A DNA stretch of 60,092 bases from Croceifilum oryzae (lineage in GTDB: Bacteria > Bacillota > Bacilli > Thermoactinomycetales > Thermoactinomycetaceae), in assembly GCF_030814315.1 (NCBI RefSeq), contig NZ_JAUSUV010000016.1, positions 1-60,092 of the forward strand, written 5' to 3'. Positions 26,601 through 36,185 of the stretch are shown here, one piece after another (the first letter of the stretch is position 1; every line of letters starts with the position of its first letter). The notes under the pieces are model-generated. The model was not told the DNA's origin. It saw only the letters and a program-made list of their open reading frames with translations, and searched no databases. The position numbers were made by a program, and so were the translations under genes.

Positions 26601-28701
26601 TCCGGTAAATGTAAACACACATACAGCTCGGTATGATTTGACGTTATTCTTGACGGAGACGAAGCAAGGGAAGTACGCAGGGATTTTTGAATATAATACT
26701 GCCTTATTCAAACAGGAGACCATTGAGCGATTATGTGAGAATTTTACCACTCTATTGAAAAAAATTGTTGCGGATCCCACACAATCCTTAGCCCAGCTCC
26801 CGATTACTTCCGAGAATCAGCGCACAGACATACTGAAATGGAACGAGACTCGTGTGCCATTTCCGGAGAATGGCACGCTACATGAATCGATTCAAAAACA
26901 AGTGGAACGAACGCCAGATGCCCCAGCGGTTGTTTTCAAAGGAAAATCGTTAACGTATCGCGAGCTAGATGAATGTGCAAATCAATTGGCTCACTACTTG
27001 GTAGAAAAAGGTGTGGGACCTAAGCGTGTTGTGGGGATTTGTATGGAGCGTTCCTTGGATTTGATAGTTGGACTATATGCCATTCTCAAGGCTGGAGGAG
27101 CGTTTTTGCCACTTGACCCGGAAGCACCTAAAGCTCGTCTGAGTCAGATTCTAGAAGATTCGGAGGCTGTCGTTTGCTTGTCAGAGTTAGCTTTTCAGGA
27201 GCGAGTGCCACATGACACCGTTTCAACAACCTGGCTAGATGTGGAATGGGATCGGATTACGTTGATGTCTTCTCATACACTCAAAGGTAAAATTGCTCCC
27301 GACGATCCGATTTCGGTGTACTACACTTCAGGCTCAACAGGCAAGCCAAAGGGCGTTGTAAACACACAGTCAGGTTGGATGAATCGGATGTGCTGGATGC
27401 AGAATCATTTTCAGTTACAGCCGGGCGAGACTGTTCTCCAGAAGACAACCCTTACGTTTGACGATGCGGCTGTAGAGGTGTTTTGGCCTCTGATGCAGGG
27501 TGGTCGAGTTGCTCTGATTGAGCCTGGCATGCACCGTGATCCTCGGGCGATTATCGATGCGGCGATCCAATACGAAGCAGTACATCTCCAGTTTGTGCCG
27601 AGCATGTTGAATTTAGTGTTGGATGAAATAACAGAGGAAGATCGCAGACAATTACACGCAGTACGAAGTACCATCTCTTCCGGGGAAGCGTTAAGCGCTA
27701 CGACCGTACGTCGATTCTTTGAAAAGATACCCGGCACGCTTAACAACACATGGGGCGCAACGGAAGTCTCCATTGACTCCACCATTCATGTGTGTTGTCC
27801 GGAGGATGTGGAGGAAGAAGGCGCAGTCTGCATTGGGAAACCGATTGACAATAACCGCTGCTACGTTTTAGATGAGCATCTGCATCCTGTTCCAGTTGGT
27901 GTGGTCGGAGATTTATATTTAGCTGGCGTAGGAGTTGCAATGGGATATCTAAATAATCCGGAGCGGACAGCCAAGTCATTTTCCGCCGATCCATTTATGC
28001 CGAGTGAACGCATGTACAAGACGGGAGACCTTGGTTATCATCGGCCGGACGGTTCGCTCATGTTTGTAGGTCGTGCCGATAACCAAGTAAAAATTCGAGG
28101 GATGCGTGTAGAGCTGGGAGAGATCGAGGCAGTTCTCTTAAAGCATGAAAATGTGAAAGAAGCGGTCGTGCTCGTTCAAGAAGATGAACCGGGATTGAAG
28201 CGACTTCTTGCTTACGTAGTGCCACTCAATCCCAAAATGCCTCTCATCAGCGAAGAGATGCGCGAGTTGGTAAAACAGTCGCTACCAGACTATATGGTTC
28301 CTTCCTTCGTGATGATCCTAGAGCAGATGCCGTTAAATGCAAACGGAAAAGTAGACCGCCCGCAACTGCCTAGACCCGATCGAATCCAGCATTATACCGG
28401 AGTGGACTATATCGAGCCTCAGGGACCCGTAGAGATTATGCTTACCGAGTTTTGGAGAGAGATGCTACAAATCGAGAAAATCGGTATCCACGACAACTTT
28501 TTCGATCTAGGTGGACATTCCCTACTCGCCACCCAAATTGTCTCCCGCATCCGCAGACAACTCGGCGTAGAACTCCCCCTACGAGACGTATTTATGAAGC
28601 CAACCATCTTTGAACTAGCAAAAATAGTAGAAGGTATCCTCATGGAAATGATAGAGGGTCTATCTGAAGAAGAGGTAAGTTCTCTATTAGACAAAGAGTA
28701 A
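23602..28701 (+). CDS. NRPS 2: A-T-C-A-T, likely initiating protein
   Basis: 1699 residues from TTG 23602, with GAGGTG 7 nt upstream. The frame is open further upstream to 23455, but that part lies in the repeat element and gives non-NRPS sequence. Order: A (YYTSGSTGRPKG near 173), T (LGGDSITAT near 569), C (MHHIITDAWSG near 763), A (YYTSGSTGKPKG near 1239), T (LGGHSLL near 1636). No C domain precedes the first A, as in loading modules. The C motif reads HHxxxDA rather than HHxxxDG. Pockets by eye: D-D-I-L-Y-G-T-V-D-K and D-D-V-Q-I-S-T-I-D-K, both with Asp at 236 and NTWGATEVS in place of the usual YGPTE. I cannot assign a substrate; the two A domains clearly share a recent ancestor. Confidence 0.93.
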   Translation: MEQHQLIQQMMAWNDTKIDFPQICLHQMFEQQARQRPDQIAVVMGSEQITYQQLNQRANQLAHYLQPFGVGPDVPVGVCMNRSIELVIALLGILKAGGAYVPIDVEAPTRRIEQILTEAKAPVCLSQSELKESLPICEVQLVFVNELEDKIASFPTETSPDSGVGPEHAVAIYYTSGSTGRPKGVINLHKGWGNKMHTLQRRFQLQPEETILHKTTITFDDTAIEIFWTLSVGARIALIEPGLHRDPEAIVDALIHYQACGLLAVPSVLNRVMDVMDHKKKLQLSKFRFAYVGGETLTSSMVRRHAELLPGKLYNTWGATEVSVDSTIHECSEADYNEEGAVCIGKPVDNNRVYILDGNMQPVDVGIVGDLYIAGIGVGKGYINDPERTAKSFMEDPFVSGEMMYRTGDRGIFREDGSIKFLGREDFQVKIRGIRVELGEIEATLLKHEKVKEAVVLLREDTPGNKRLVAYVVMKADQSEGDKHELREHLKEWLPLYMIPHFMMFLEKLPLNQNSKLDRKALPTPSSTRPDLGTDYIEPRNEMESYLAGVFEDVLKMEEVGVYDDFFELGGDSITATLVMTRLRLTIHPKIPLKVLFDLKHIAGLTHYFQENGWSLILEGIMGLQRVDRDQELPLSFAQERLWFIHKLDEEKPTYNEPVAYRICGDLQIPALHKALCEMVQRHESLRTTFITIGDHPVQFIAQEEKVELPLEDLSSVPAGEREKTLQMGLTKESRIPFRLDKAPLMRSKLFKMDTEEYVLFINMHHIITDAWSGVLFLEELGILYDAVLKKKPNPMDEPSFQYADFAAWQREWLQGTTLEEQVDFWKQELAGELPVLQLPTDYPRPAVQTFEGNRFTFHLDAELVDQIKQLGQQNEASAYMVLLAAFNILLHRYSRQPDILVGSPIANRNYPGLEQMIGFFVNTIIVRSEYSGDCAFHEYVNQMKEKCLNIYNHQDVPFEQLVRELQPERNPAYSPLVQVVFAFQNNLEEVLHLTDLQVSPVNVNTHTARYDLTLFLTETKQGKYAGIFEYNTALFKQETIERLCENFTTLLKKIVADPTQSLAQLPITSENQRTDILKWNETRVPFPENGTLHESIQKQVERTPDAPAVVFKGKSLTYRELDECANQLAHYLVEKGVGPKRVVGICMERSLDLIVGLYAILKAGGAFLPLDPEAPKARLSQILEDSEAVVCLSELAFQERVPHDTVSTTWLDVEWDRITLMSSHTLKGKIAPDDPISVYYTSGSTGKPKGVVNTQSGWMNRMCWMQNHFQLQPGETVLQKTTLTFDDAAVEVFWPLMQGGRVALIEPGMHRDPRAIIDAAIQYEAVHLQFVPSMLNLVLDEITEEDRRQLHAVRSTISSGEALSATTVRRFFEKIPGTLNNTWGATEVSIDSTIHVCCPEDVEEEGAVCIGKPIDNNRCYVLDEHLHPVPVGVVGDLYLAGVGVAMGYLNNPERTAKSFSADPFMPSERMYKTGDLGYHRPDGSLMFVGRADNQVKIRGMRVELGEIEAVLLKHENVKEAVVLVQEDEPGLKRLLAYVVPLNPKMPLISEEMRELVKQSLPDYMVPSFVMILEQMPLNANGKVDRPQLPRPDRIQHYTGVDYIEPQGPVEIMLTEFWREMLQIEKIGIHDNFFDLGGHSLLATQIVSRIRRQLGVELPLRDVFMKPTIFELAKIVEGILMEMIEGLSEEEVSSLLDKE

Positions 28702-28781
28702 GGGCATACAATTCTGACAGATTCTCCTGCTCTCGATTGCCCAATGATTTTAAAAGATTGCACCAGAAAGGACTGATTCCA

Positions 28782-31700
28782 TTGTCGTCCAACGAAGGAT
28801 ACTTCATTTTCCCAGCATCCTACACCCAAAAACGACTATGGTTCTTGGATGAACTCCTACTTCACACCCCAGCATACACACTATCGTTTCCATTACGGAT
28901 TCGGGGTCAACTAAACGAGGAAGCATTAAAACAAAGCATACAAAAAATAGTCCAAAGACATGAATCACTACGCACCTTTTTCACCTATGATGCTGGCGAG
29001 CTCATGCAAGCGATCGTACCGGATCTGGAGCTATCGATTCCATTATGTCATAAGGAGGGTTTATCAGATGCGGAGCGTCGTGAGCAAGCAGTAGAACTTG
29101 CACATGGAGATGCTCTGGAGCCTTTTGTGTTATCGAAAGGACCACTCATTCGAGCTTCAATCGTTCGTTTTGCTGAGGATGATCATGTATTGCTTCTATC
29201 GATCCATCATATTATTTTTGATGGTTGGTCGGGTAACGTGTTCTTTCGAGAGTTGGAAGAAGGGTACCGATCTCTTTGTTTAAACGAATCACTTGAAGTA
29301 GAAGAGTTAGAGATTCAATACGGAGACTATGCTGTGTGGCAACAAGAATGGGTGGAGTCGGACGAATTTGGAGAGCAGTTGCAGTATTGGAAAGAACGGC
29401 TAAAGGGGCACCATCCTCTACTCGAAATCCCAACGGATCGACCACGCTTGGCCAAGTCAAATCTAAAAGGCGGAAGCTATGAGTTTGTGATCCCTGCTTC
29501 CGTTGCAGAGAAGACAGCCGAGCTGGGACGTGCGGAAGGTACGACACTTTTTATGACGTATTTGACTGCATTTCAATTATTTCTCTTTCGATATAGTGGT
29601 CAGGATGATTTCTGTGTGGGTTCTCTTCATGCAAATCGCAATCTAGATGGAGTGGAAGGCGTAATCGGATTTTTTGTGAATACGTTGGTACATCGGGCTC
29701 AGATGAAGCAAGGTGTTACATTTCGTGAGCGATTGCAACAGGTGGGACAAGAATGTATAGACGCTCTTTCCTATGCGGATGTGCCATTTGACAAGATTGT
29801 AGAAGAGGTTTGTACAGAGAGAAATTACCATCACACTCCCATCGTACAAGTGCTATTCGAATGCCAGAATGAATGGATCAGTGGAGATTCATTTCATCTG
29901 CTAGATACCGAGATTGAGCAGATTGATACCCCAAGCTCGACCAGTAAGTTCGATCTTTCTCTCTATATTCATCCGAGTGAAGAAGCGGTTTCAGGGATGT
30001 TCGAATACAACAGCGATTTGTTTGATCATGACACGATCAAACGAATGACGGAGCATTTTCTGATCTTGTTGGAACGAATGGTAGAATCTCCTGAAAAAGA
30101 AGTAGAGAAAATCTCTCTCTTAACAAAGGATGAATGGTTGCGATTTGAAAGTGAAGTAGGCAGGGTGATAGCGAGAAATCGTTCTACTGCCTGTATCCAT
30201 ACATGGTTTGAGGATCAGGTAGAGAGTAGTCCAGATTCGATCGCGATTGTGTATGAAGGGGACTCTATTTCGTATAGCGAGTTAAATAGGCGAGCGAATC
30301 GTGTAGCGCATTATCTGCATAGCCGAGGGGTGGGAAAAGGGGATCTAGTTGGGATGTGGTTGGATCGTTCGATTGAGATGATCGTGGCGATTTTAGGTGC
30401 TTTGAAGGCAGGCGCAGCGTATGTTCCGATCGATCCATCCGCACCGTCAGAACGTGCCGCTTATATTTTAGAAGATGCCAATGTATCTGTGTTACTTACG
30501 GATAATGAGATCATGCCACCTTTCGCAACTCAGCTAGGTATAGAAGTGATCGATTTATCTGATTGGACGAAGCTAGAGTCCTTCTCTATAGAGAATCCGC
30601 GTTACGATGTGAACCCAAATGACGTAGCGTATGTCATTTATACATCAGGTTCTACAGGTAAGCCTAAGGGTGTCATGGTGGAGCATGGCAATGTATACCG
30701 GTTATTTACAAGTACCGAACATTGGTATCACTTTGATGAGCATGATGTATGGACATTATTCCATTCTTACGCGTTTGATTTCTCTGTATGGGAGATTTGG
30801 GGTGCATTGCTGTACGGAGGAAAACTGGTCGTGGTTCCGTATGAGGTAACTCGCTCGCCAGAGTCCTTTTATCGCTTGCTGATCGATCAGCAAGTTACAG
30901 TGCTGAATCAGACGCCGTCTAGTTTTCGGCAGTTAATCCAAGTCGATCTCCAGAAATCATCACCCCATCTTTCCTTGCGATACGTCATCTTTGGCGGAGA
31001 AGCGCTTGATTTTCGGACATTGTCCCCTTGGTTCGAACGTCATGGGGATACGAAACCCCAATTAATCAATATGTATGGGATTACAGAGACTACGGTCCAT
31101 GTTACGTATCGAACGATTTGGTATCAAGATGCAATGGAGCCTGGTGGAAGCTACATTGGAGTCCCTATCCCGGATTTGAAGGTTTATATCCTTGATCCAT
31201 ATTTACAACCTGTCCCAACAGGCGTGTTTGGTGAGATGTATATCGAGGGTTCCGGCTTAACACGAGGATATCTAAATCGCCCAGAACTGACCGCAGAACG
31301 ATTCATTCCCCATCCATTTCACAAGGATGATTCAAAACGGAAACTTTATAAAACGGGTGATCTCGCACGGCTATTGCCAAGTAGCGAGCTTGATTATCGT
31401 GGCAGAGCCGATTCACAAGTTAAGATTCGTGGTTTCCGCATGGAATTGGGCGAGATTGAAGCAACTTTGCTGGAACATCCATCAGTGGCTGAAGCTGTGG
31501 TAGCGGTGAAACAGTTTCCAGGTGGGCAAGAGGGATTAGTTGGCTATGTGTGTGTGGCTCCTTTGTACCAACAAACGATCCAGCCAGACCAGCTACGTAG
31601 CTTTCTAGCGGAAAAGCTTCCGGAGTATATGGTGCCGACGATCATCATGGTGATCGATCAGGTTCCGCTTACGGTGAATGGTAAGACAGATCTTCGTGCG

Positions 31701-34700
31701 CTGCCTGATCCTGATTTCGGAAGCATGACGCGTGCTCATACGTATATCCCACCTGAATCGGCTGAAGAGCGGATCATGACGGAAATCTGGGAACGTGTCC
31801 TTCAAGTGGAGCGTGTGGGAGTAGAAGATAACTATTTTGAACTAGGCGGGGATTCGATTCGTTCGCTTCAGATCCTATACCAAGCGCGTGAAGCAGGGAT
31901 TGATTTTGCTATGCAGGATCTTTTCAAGTATCGAACCGTACGAACGCTGGTAGAAGCATGGAGGAAACGAGATCAGATCAAAGAAGACGAACCAAGCGAA
32001 ATGAATGTGCCAATGGTGGAAATGGAAGACGCATATCAGCCACACGGGGATATAGAAGATATATATCCGATGTCTCAATCACAGATCGGTATGATCTATC
32101 ATAGCAAATTAGACTCGACTCAAGATCTCTACCACAACATACACAGCTTCCATCTACAAGCCGAGTACGATGAGCAGGCTTGGACGAAGGCGATTGAGGA
32201 ATTAGTCTCCCGACATCCGATTTTGCGCACATCGTTTGATCTCGTTCATTCCAATCAGCCTGTGCAACGGGTCCATCGGCAGGTAGAGGTGCCGTTACGC
32301 TTTTTTGATATTCGCTCTTTGTCTCAAAGCGAGCAAGACGAGCAGATCCATCTTTATATAGAGAGCGAACGGAATAAGCCGTTTGATTGGACGGAAGCCC
32401 CAATCATTCGCTTGTCTATTCATCAACGGAGCGAGAATACATTTCAACTTGTGATCACAGAGCATCATGCGGTTCTAGATGGCTGGAGCGTGGCTACGAT
32501 GCAGATCGAGCTTTTTCAACTGTATCTACACCAGCTTCATCTTGCGGAACCGTTATCCAGTGCACCGATTGCGAAATACAAAGACTTTATTGCTCTAGAA
32601 CAAAAAGCGATCCGCTCTGATTCAAGTAAACCATTCTGGGAACAGCAATTGTCCGATCATCATCATAACCAGCTTCCGCGCTTGCTTTCCCAAGAGAAGA
32701 CGTTATCTGGGGCTGATATGAAGTACGAGAATGTTGCGATTTCAAGTGACGTATCACAGCAATTGAAGGACTTATCTCTTCGCTTACAAGTTCCGATCAA
32801 AAGCGTATTGTTGGCGGCTCATCTTCGAGTGATCTCATTCTTATGTAACCAGAAAGCAATGATAACAGGAGTTGTATGGAATGGACGACCCGAACAGGAA
32901 GATAGCGAACGTGCATTAGGCATGTTTCTAAATACATTGCCATTTTGTATGCAATTGAAGGATGAAGCATGGAATGATCTCATCTGCAGAGTGTTTGATC
33001 GAGAGCAAGAGATCATGCCACATCGTCACTATCCGTTGGCGCAGATCCAACGGGACGTGGGAGGTCAGCCTCTCTTTGAAACCTTCTTCAACTTTACTAG
33101 TTTCTATGTTTTACAGGAGATGGAACAGAGCCCCTATATCCAAATACTAGATGAATGTTCCCATGCAGACACGAATTTCACATTTGGCGTAGAGTTTTCA
33201 CTCGATCATACGACTTCCAATGTGCATCTTCATCTACGTTGGGATGGTAGACAATTCCCATTGGAACAAATAGAACGATTTGCTGGCTATTATCAAACAG
33301 CCCTTTACCAAATGGCAAACGAACCAGAGAGTCGCTACTTACTAACCCATCTGCTATCTGAGGTGGAGCGAACCCGACTGATTGAGGATTGGAATGATAC
33401 TGGACGGGATTATCCGGTACGTTCCCTGCATGAGTTGTTTGAAGAACAAGTTTGGAAAACCCCGGATCGCATGGCTTTACACTTTGAAGGAACCGAGTGG
33501 ACGTATCAGCAGTTAAATACACAAGCCAACAAAGTGGCAGGTGTGCTTAAACAGCAAGGGGTACAGGACAATGTGAAAGTAGGGCTTCTCTTCGATCGTT
33601 CCCTTGAGCTTGTCGCAAGTCTCTATGGAGTTATCAAAGCAGGTGGTACCTATGTGCCTTTTGATCCCGAATCTCCAGCTGATCGCTTAGCATTTTTACT
33701 AGAGGATGCTGACATTTCTGTCCTCATTACACAGAAAAAATGGTTAGACAGCTTGCCATCTACGGCCACACAAATTTTAACGGTAGAAGATATATGGGCA
33801 TCGGATCAAACAGAGAGTAATCTTTCAATTTCAGGACCCTCACATCCAGATTGTATCGCCTATATGATCTACACTTCTGGATCCACTGGAAAGCCAAAAG
33901 GAGTGATGATTTCACATCGTAGTATTCATAACCGTCTACTGTGGATGCAGGAACAGTATTCATTGACAGAAGAGGATCGGGTGCTACAGAAAACGCCCTA
34001 TAGCTTTGACGTTTCCGTATGGGAGTTTTTCTGGCCGCTCATCACAGGGGCAAGTCTAGTGATTGCAAGTCCCAATGGACATAAAGATCCACACTATTTA
34101 GCCGATCTAATCGAGTCACAAAGAATTACCACGCTTCATTTTGTTCCCTCTATGCTTCGCTTGTTTGTAGAAGAGGCAGCACCAGGCAAATGTCTAAGTA
34201 TGAAGCGTGTATTTTGTAGCGGGGAGGCTTTGTCTTATCCACTACAGCAGAAATTTTTCGGGCGCTTTCAAGCTTCGTTACATAATCTGTATGGTCCCAC
34301 AGAGACTACAGTGGATGTAACATACTGGGAATGTCGCCCTGATACTGAACTGGCAGTCGTCCCTATCGGTCGACCCGTTGCCAATACACAAGCTTATATT
34401 TTAGATGATCAATACCAACCGCTTCCGCTAGGCACACCAGGTGAACTATTTATCGGGGGCGTACAGGTTGGATCAGGCTACCATAATCGAGAACAAATGA
34501 CAGCGGAGAGATTTATCGCGAATCCCTTTATAAACGGGGAACGTCTGTATAAGACGGGCGATTTAGTACGCTTTCAACCCGATGGAAATATAGAATACCT
34601 GGGGCGCAACGATGACCAAGTCAAGATACGAGGCTTTCGAATTGAACTGGGTGAGATTGTAAGTGTACTTAGCGAACATACTGCGGTACACGAGTCCGTT

Positions 34701-35999
34701 GTCATGGCCCAAAAAGGTAGGGATGATGAACCGTATCTCGTTGCTTATGTCATTGCATGTCTAGACAAAAAAGCAGAGATTGAGGCATTTTTAAGCAACA
34801 GATTACCTAACTACATGATCCCTCATCTCGTTCTGCTTGACCGGTTTCCTGTCACCCAAAACGGAAAACTAGATCGAAAAGTGCTCGCCACTCTTGAAAC
34901 AGACATACACCAGAGTCAAGAACAGAATCTAGTGAAGCCCCGTAATGATGTCGAGTCCGAGTTGGTGGGCATCTGGGAAGAAGTACTGGGACGTTCTCCA
35001 ATCAGCGTTCAAGATCACTTCTTTAAACTAGGTGGGCACTCCATCGCCGCAGTTCGACTCATATCACGGATTAACCAACATTTTCATATAGAGCTACCTC
35101 TGTCCGTTTTACTTCAAAAAACAACCATTCAAGATTTAGCTATTCGTATTCGACACAGCGAAAGCTCACCAGAACTAGCATCCCCCCTTGTTCCATTTGG
35201 TTCAGAGGATGGTAGGGACGAAAAAATTCCTCTCTTCTTCGTTCATCCAATCGGGGGTAGCGCCTTTTGTTATACAGGCTTAGCCGCACATTTGGAACCA
35301 GCGTTTGCCGTCTATGCTTTTCAGTCGTTACATTTGGAAGGTATGTATGAACTGCAAACATCAGTTGAAGAGATGGCTAAAACCTATCTGGAAGCAATGC
35401 GAACCGTGCAAAAAAAAGGACCCTATTCCCTTGGCGGTTGGTCCTTTGGCGGTGTCATCGCCTACGAAATTGTGAATCAGCTACAACAGCAAGGCGAAGA
35501 GATTGCCCATCTAATATTGTTGGACTCTTATGCTCCCACGGGATCCAACCAACAAACCGATTGGACCGAAGAAGAGCTGATTCATAGCTTCCTCCAAGAT
35601 CTTCTTCACACCACCACATCAAGTGAAGAGAAAGGAACTACAAAGCAGTTAACCCAGTCCAAAACTTCTTCACAGTCTGTCTTCACTCGCTTACTGGAAC
35701 AAGGGAATGTGCCACCAGACATGGATGAGCAAAGAATCGAACGACTCTATCAAGTTTTCCAAGCAAATGTACGTGCAGGTGGAAACTACATTCCCCAAAC
35801 TGGATGTAAAGCTCCAACCATACTCATTCGTGCACAGGAAGAAGGATCTGAGGAGGATGACAACCTAACCCTAGCTTGGGATCAGCTCATCCAGACCCCA
35901 ATCGAAGTAGTAACTGCCTCAGGCAATCACTACACTATACTACAAGATCCTTACGTAAAAGAACTCGCTGAAACGATGCAGCAACGCATTAATCATTGA
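28782..35999 (+). CDS. NRPS 3: C-A(Thr)-T-C-A(Ser)-T-TE, terminating protein
   Basis: About 2405 residues from TTG 28782 with AGAAAGGA 9 nt upstream; an in-frame TTG at 28737 has no ribosome site. C1 HHIIFDGWS near 141; A1 YTSGSTGKPKG near 618 with pocket D-F-W-N-I-G-M-V-H-K, the established threonine code; T LGGDSIRS near 1021. C2 has EHHAVLDGWS near 1226 and begins IEDIYPMSQSQIGMIYHS, a different subtype from the other C domains. A2 near 1696 has pocket D-V-W-H-F-S-L-V-D-K, a serine code; T LGGHSIAA near 2083. The type I thioesterase has GWSFGG near 2220 and the catalytic His in SGNHYTIL near 2381. The thioesterase releases the chain as an acid or macrocycle; Thr or Ser hydroxyls are possible ring nucleophiles. 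Confidence 0.95.
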   Translation: MSSNEGYFIFPASYTQKRLWFLDELLLHTPAYTLSFPLRIRGQLNEEALKQSIQKIVQRHESLRTFFTYDAGELMQAIVPDLELSIPLCHKEGLSDAERREQAVELAHGDALEPFVLSKGPLIRASIVRFAEDDHVLLLSIHHIIFDGWSGNVFFRELEEGYRSLCLNESLEVEELEIQYGDYAVWQQEWVESDEFGEQLQYWKERLKGHHPLLEIPTDRPRLAKSNLKGGSYEFVIPASVAEKTAELGRAEGTTLFMTYLTAFQLFLFRYSGQDDFCVGSLHANRNLDGVEGVIGFFVNTLVHRAQMKQGVTFRERLQQVGQECIDALSYADVPFDKIVEEVCTERNYHHTPIVQVLFECQNEWISGDSFHLLDTEIEQIDTPSSTSKFDLSLYIHPSEEAVSGMFEYNSDLFDHDTIKRMTEHFLILLERMVESPEKEVEKISLLTKDEWLRFESEVGRVIARNRSTACIHTWFEDQVESSPDSIAIVYEGDSISYSELNRRANRVAHYLHSRGVGKGDLVGMWLDRSIEMIVAILGALKAGAAYVPIDPSAPSERAAYILEDANVSVLLTDNEIMPPFATQLGIEVIDLSDWTKLESFSIENPRYDVNPNDVAYVIYTSGSTGKPKGVMVEHGNVYRLFTSTEHWYHFDEHDVWTLFHSYAFDFSVWEIWGALLYGGKLVVVPYEVTRSPESFYRLLIDQQVTVLNQTPSSFRQLIQVDLQKSSPHLSLRYVIFGGEALDFRTLSPWFERHGDTKPQLINMYGITETTVHVTYRTIWYQDAMEPGGSYIGVPIPDLKVYILDPYLQPVPTGVFGEMYIEGSGLTRGYLNRPELTAERFIPHPFHKDDSKRKLYKTGDLARLLPSSELDYRGRADSQVKIRGFRMELGEIEATLLEHPSVAEAVVAVKQFPGGQEGLVGYVCVAPLYQQTIQPDQLRSFLAEKLPEYMVPTIIMVIDQVPLTVNGKTDLRALPDPDFGSMTRAHTYIPPESAEERIMTEIWERVLQVERVGVEDNYFELGGDSIRSLQILYQAREAGIDFAMQDLFKYRTVRTLVEAWRKRDQIKEDEPSEMNVPMVEMEDAYQPHGDIEDIYPMSQSQIGMIYHSKLDSTQDLYHNIHSFHLQAEYDEQAWTKAIEELVSRHPILRTSFDLVHSNQPVQRVHRQVEVPLRFFDIRSLSQSEQDEQIHLYIESERNKPFDWTEAPIIRLSIHQRSENTFQLVITEHHAVLDGWSVATMQIELFQLYLHQLHLAEPLSSAPIAKYKDFIALEQKAIRSDSSKPFWEQQLSDHHHNQLPRLLSQEKTLSGADMKYENVAISSDVSQQLKDLSLRLQVPIKSVLLAAHLRVISFLCNQKAMITGVVWNGRPEQEDSERALGMFLNTLPFCMQLKDEAWNDLICRVFDREQEIMPHRHYPLAQIQRDVGGQPLFETFFNFTSFYVLQEMEQSPYIQILDECSHADTNFTFGVEFSLDHTTSNVHLHLRWDGRQFPLEQIERFAGYYQTALYQMANEPESRYLLTHLLSEVERTRLIEDWNDTGRDYPVRSLHELFEEQVWKTPDRMALHFEGTEWTYQQLNTQANKVAGVLKQQGVQDNVKVGLLFDRSLELVASLYGVIKAGGTYVPFDPESPADRLAFLLEDADISVLITQKKWLDSLPSTATQILTVEDIWASDQTESNLSISGPSHPDCIAYMIYTSGSTGKPKGVMISHRSIHNRLLWMQEQYSLTEEDRVLQKTPYSFDVSVWEFFWPLITGASLVIASPNGHKDPHYLADLIESQRITTLHFVPSMLRLFVEEAAPGKCLSMKRVFCSGEALSYPLQQKFFGRFQASLHNLYGPTETTVDVTYWECRPDTELAVVPIGRPVANTQAYILDDQYQPLPLGTPGELFIGGVQVGSGYHNREQMTAERFIANPFINGERLYKTGDLVRFQPDGNIEYLGRNDDQVKIRGFRIELGEIVSVLSEHTAVHESVVMAQKGRDDEPYLVAYVIACLDKKAEIEAFLSNRLPNYMIPHLVLLDRFPVTQNGKLDRKVLATLETDIHQSQEQNLVKPRNDVESELVGIWEEVLGRSPISVQDHFFKLGGHSIAAVRLISRINQHFHIELPLSVLLQKTTIQDLAIRIRHSESSPELASPLVPFGSEDGRDEKIPLFFVHPIGGSAFCYTGLAAHLEPAFAVYAFQSLHLEGMYELQTSVEEMAKTYLEAMRTVQKKGPYSLGGWSFGGVIAYEIVNQLQQQGEEIAHLILLDSYAPTGSNQQTDWTEEELIHSFLQDLLHTTTSSEEKGTTKQLTQSKTSSQSVFTRLLEQGNVPPDMDEQRIERLYQVFQANVRAGGNYIPQTGCKAPTILIRAQEEGSEEDDNLTLAWDQLIQTPIEVVTASGNHYTILQDPYVKELAETMQQRINH

Positions 36000-36119
36000 T
36001 GAGCGACTCATTTAATGTTGAAGATAAGCAGCTTTGACCAAACGATGTAAGCCTGAAAGTACTTAGTATTTGATCTCCAAAATGTTTTTAAATAACTTTA
36101 GCAAATGAAAGTAGATCTA

Positions 36120-36185
36120 GGGGCAATGTATCTGACCACTAACATCGCAGGCTCACTATTTGAGCTGAGGTCAGATACATGCCCC
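36120..36185 (-). repeat. Structured repeat, copy 2 (66-bp miniature)
   Basis: The termini GGGGCAATGTATCTGACC and GGTCAGATACATGCCCC are almost perfect inverted repeats. Between them only the CTCAAATA loop strand and TAGTGAGCCTGCGATGTTAG remain (minus strand); the whole central domain is gone. The flanks also resemble copy 1: AGCAAATGA before it and CCCCGG...ACTCC after it. It lies about 100 nt before the kinase gene and is the main content of the 35999-36288 spacer. Confidence 0.75.

Noticed and set aside
15072-35999. Epimerisation domains in the NRPS proteins
   Set aside because: Every HHxxxD-type domain lies between a carrier and an adenylation domain, or at a protein start, as a C domain; no extra domain follows any carrier.
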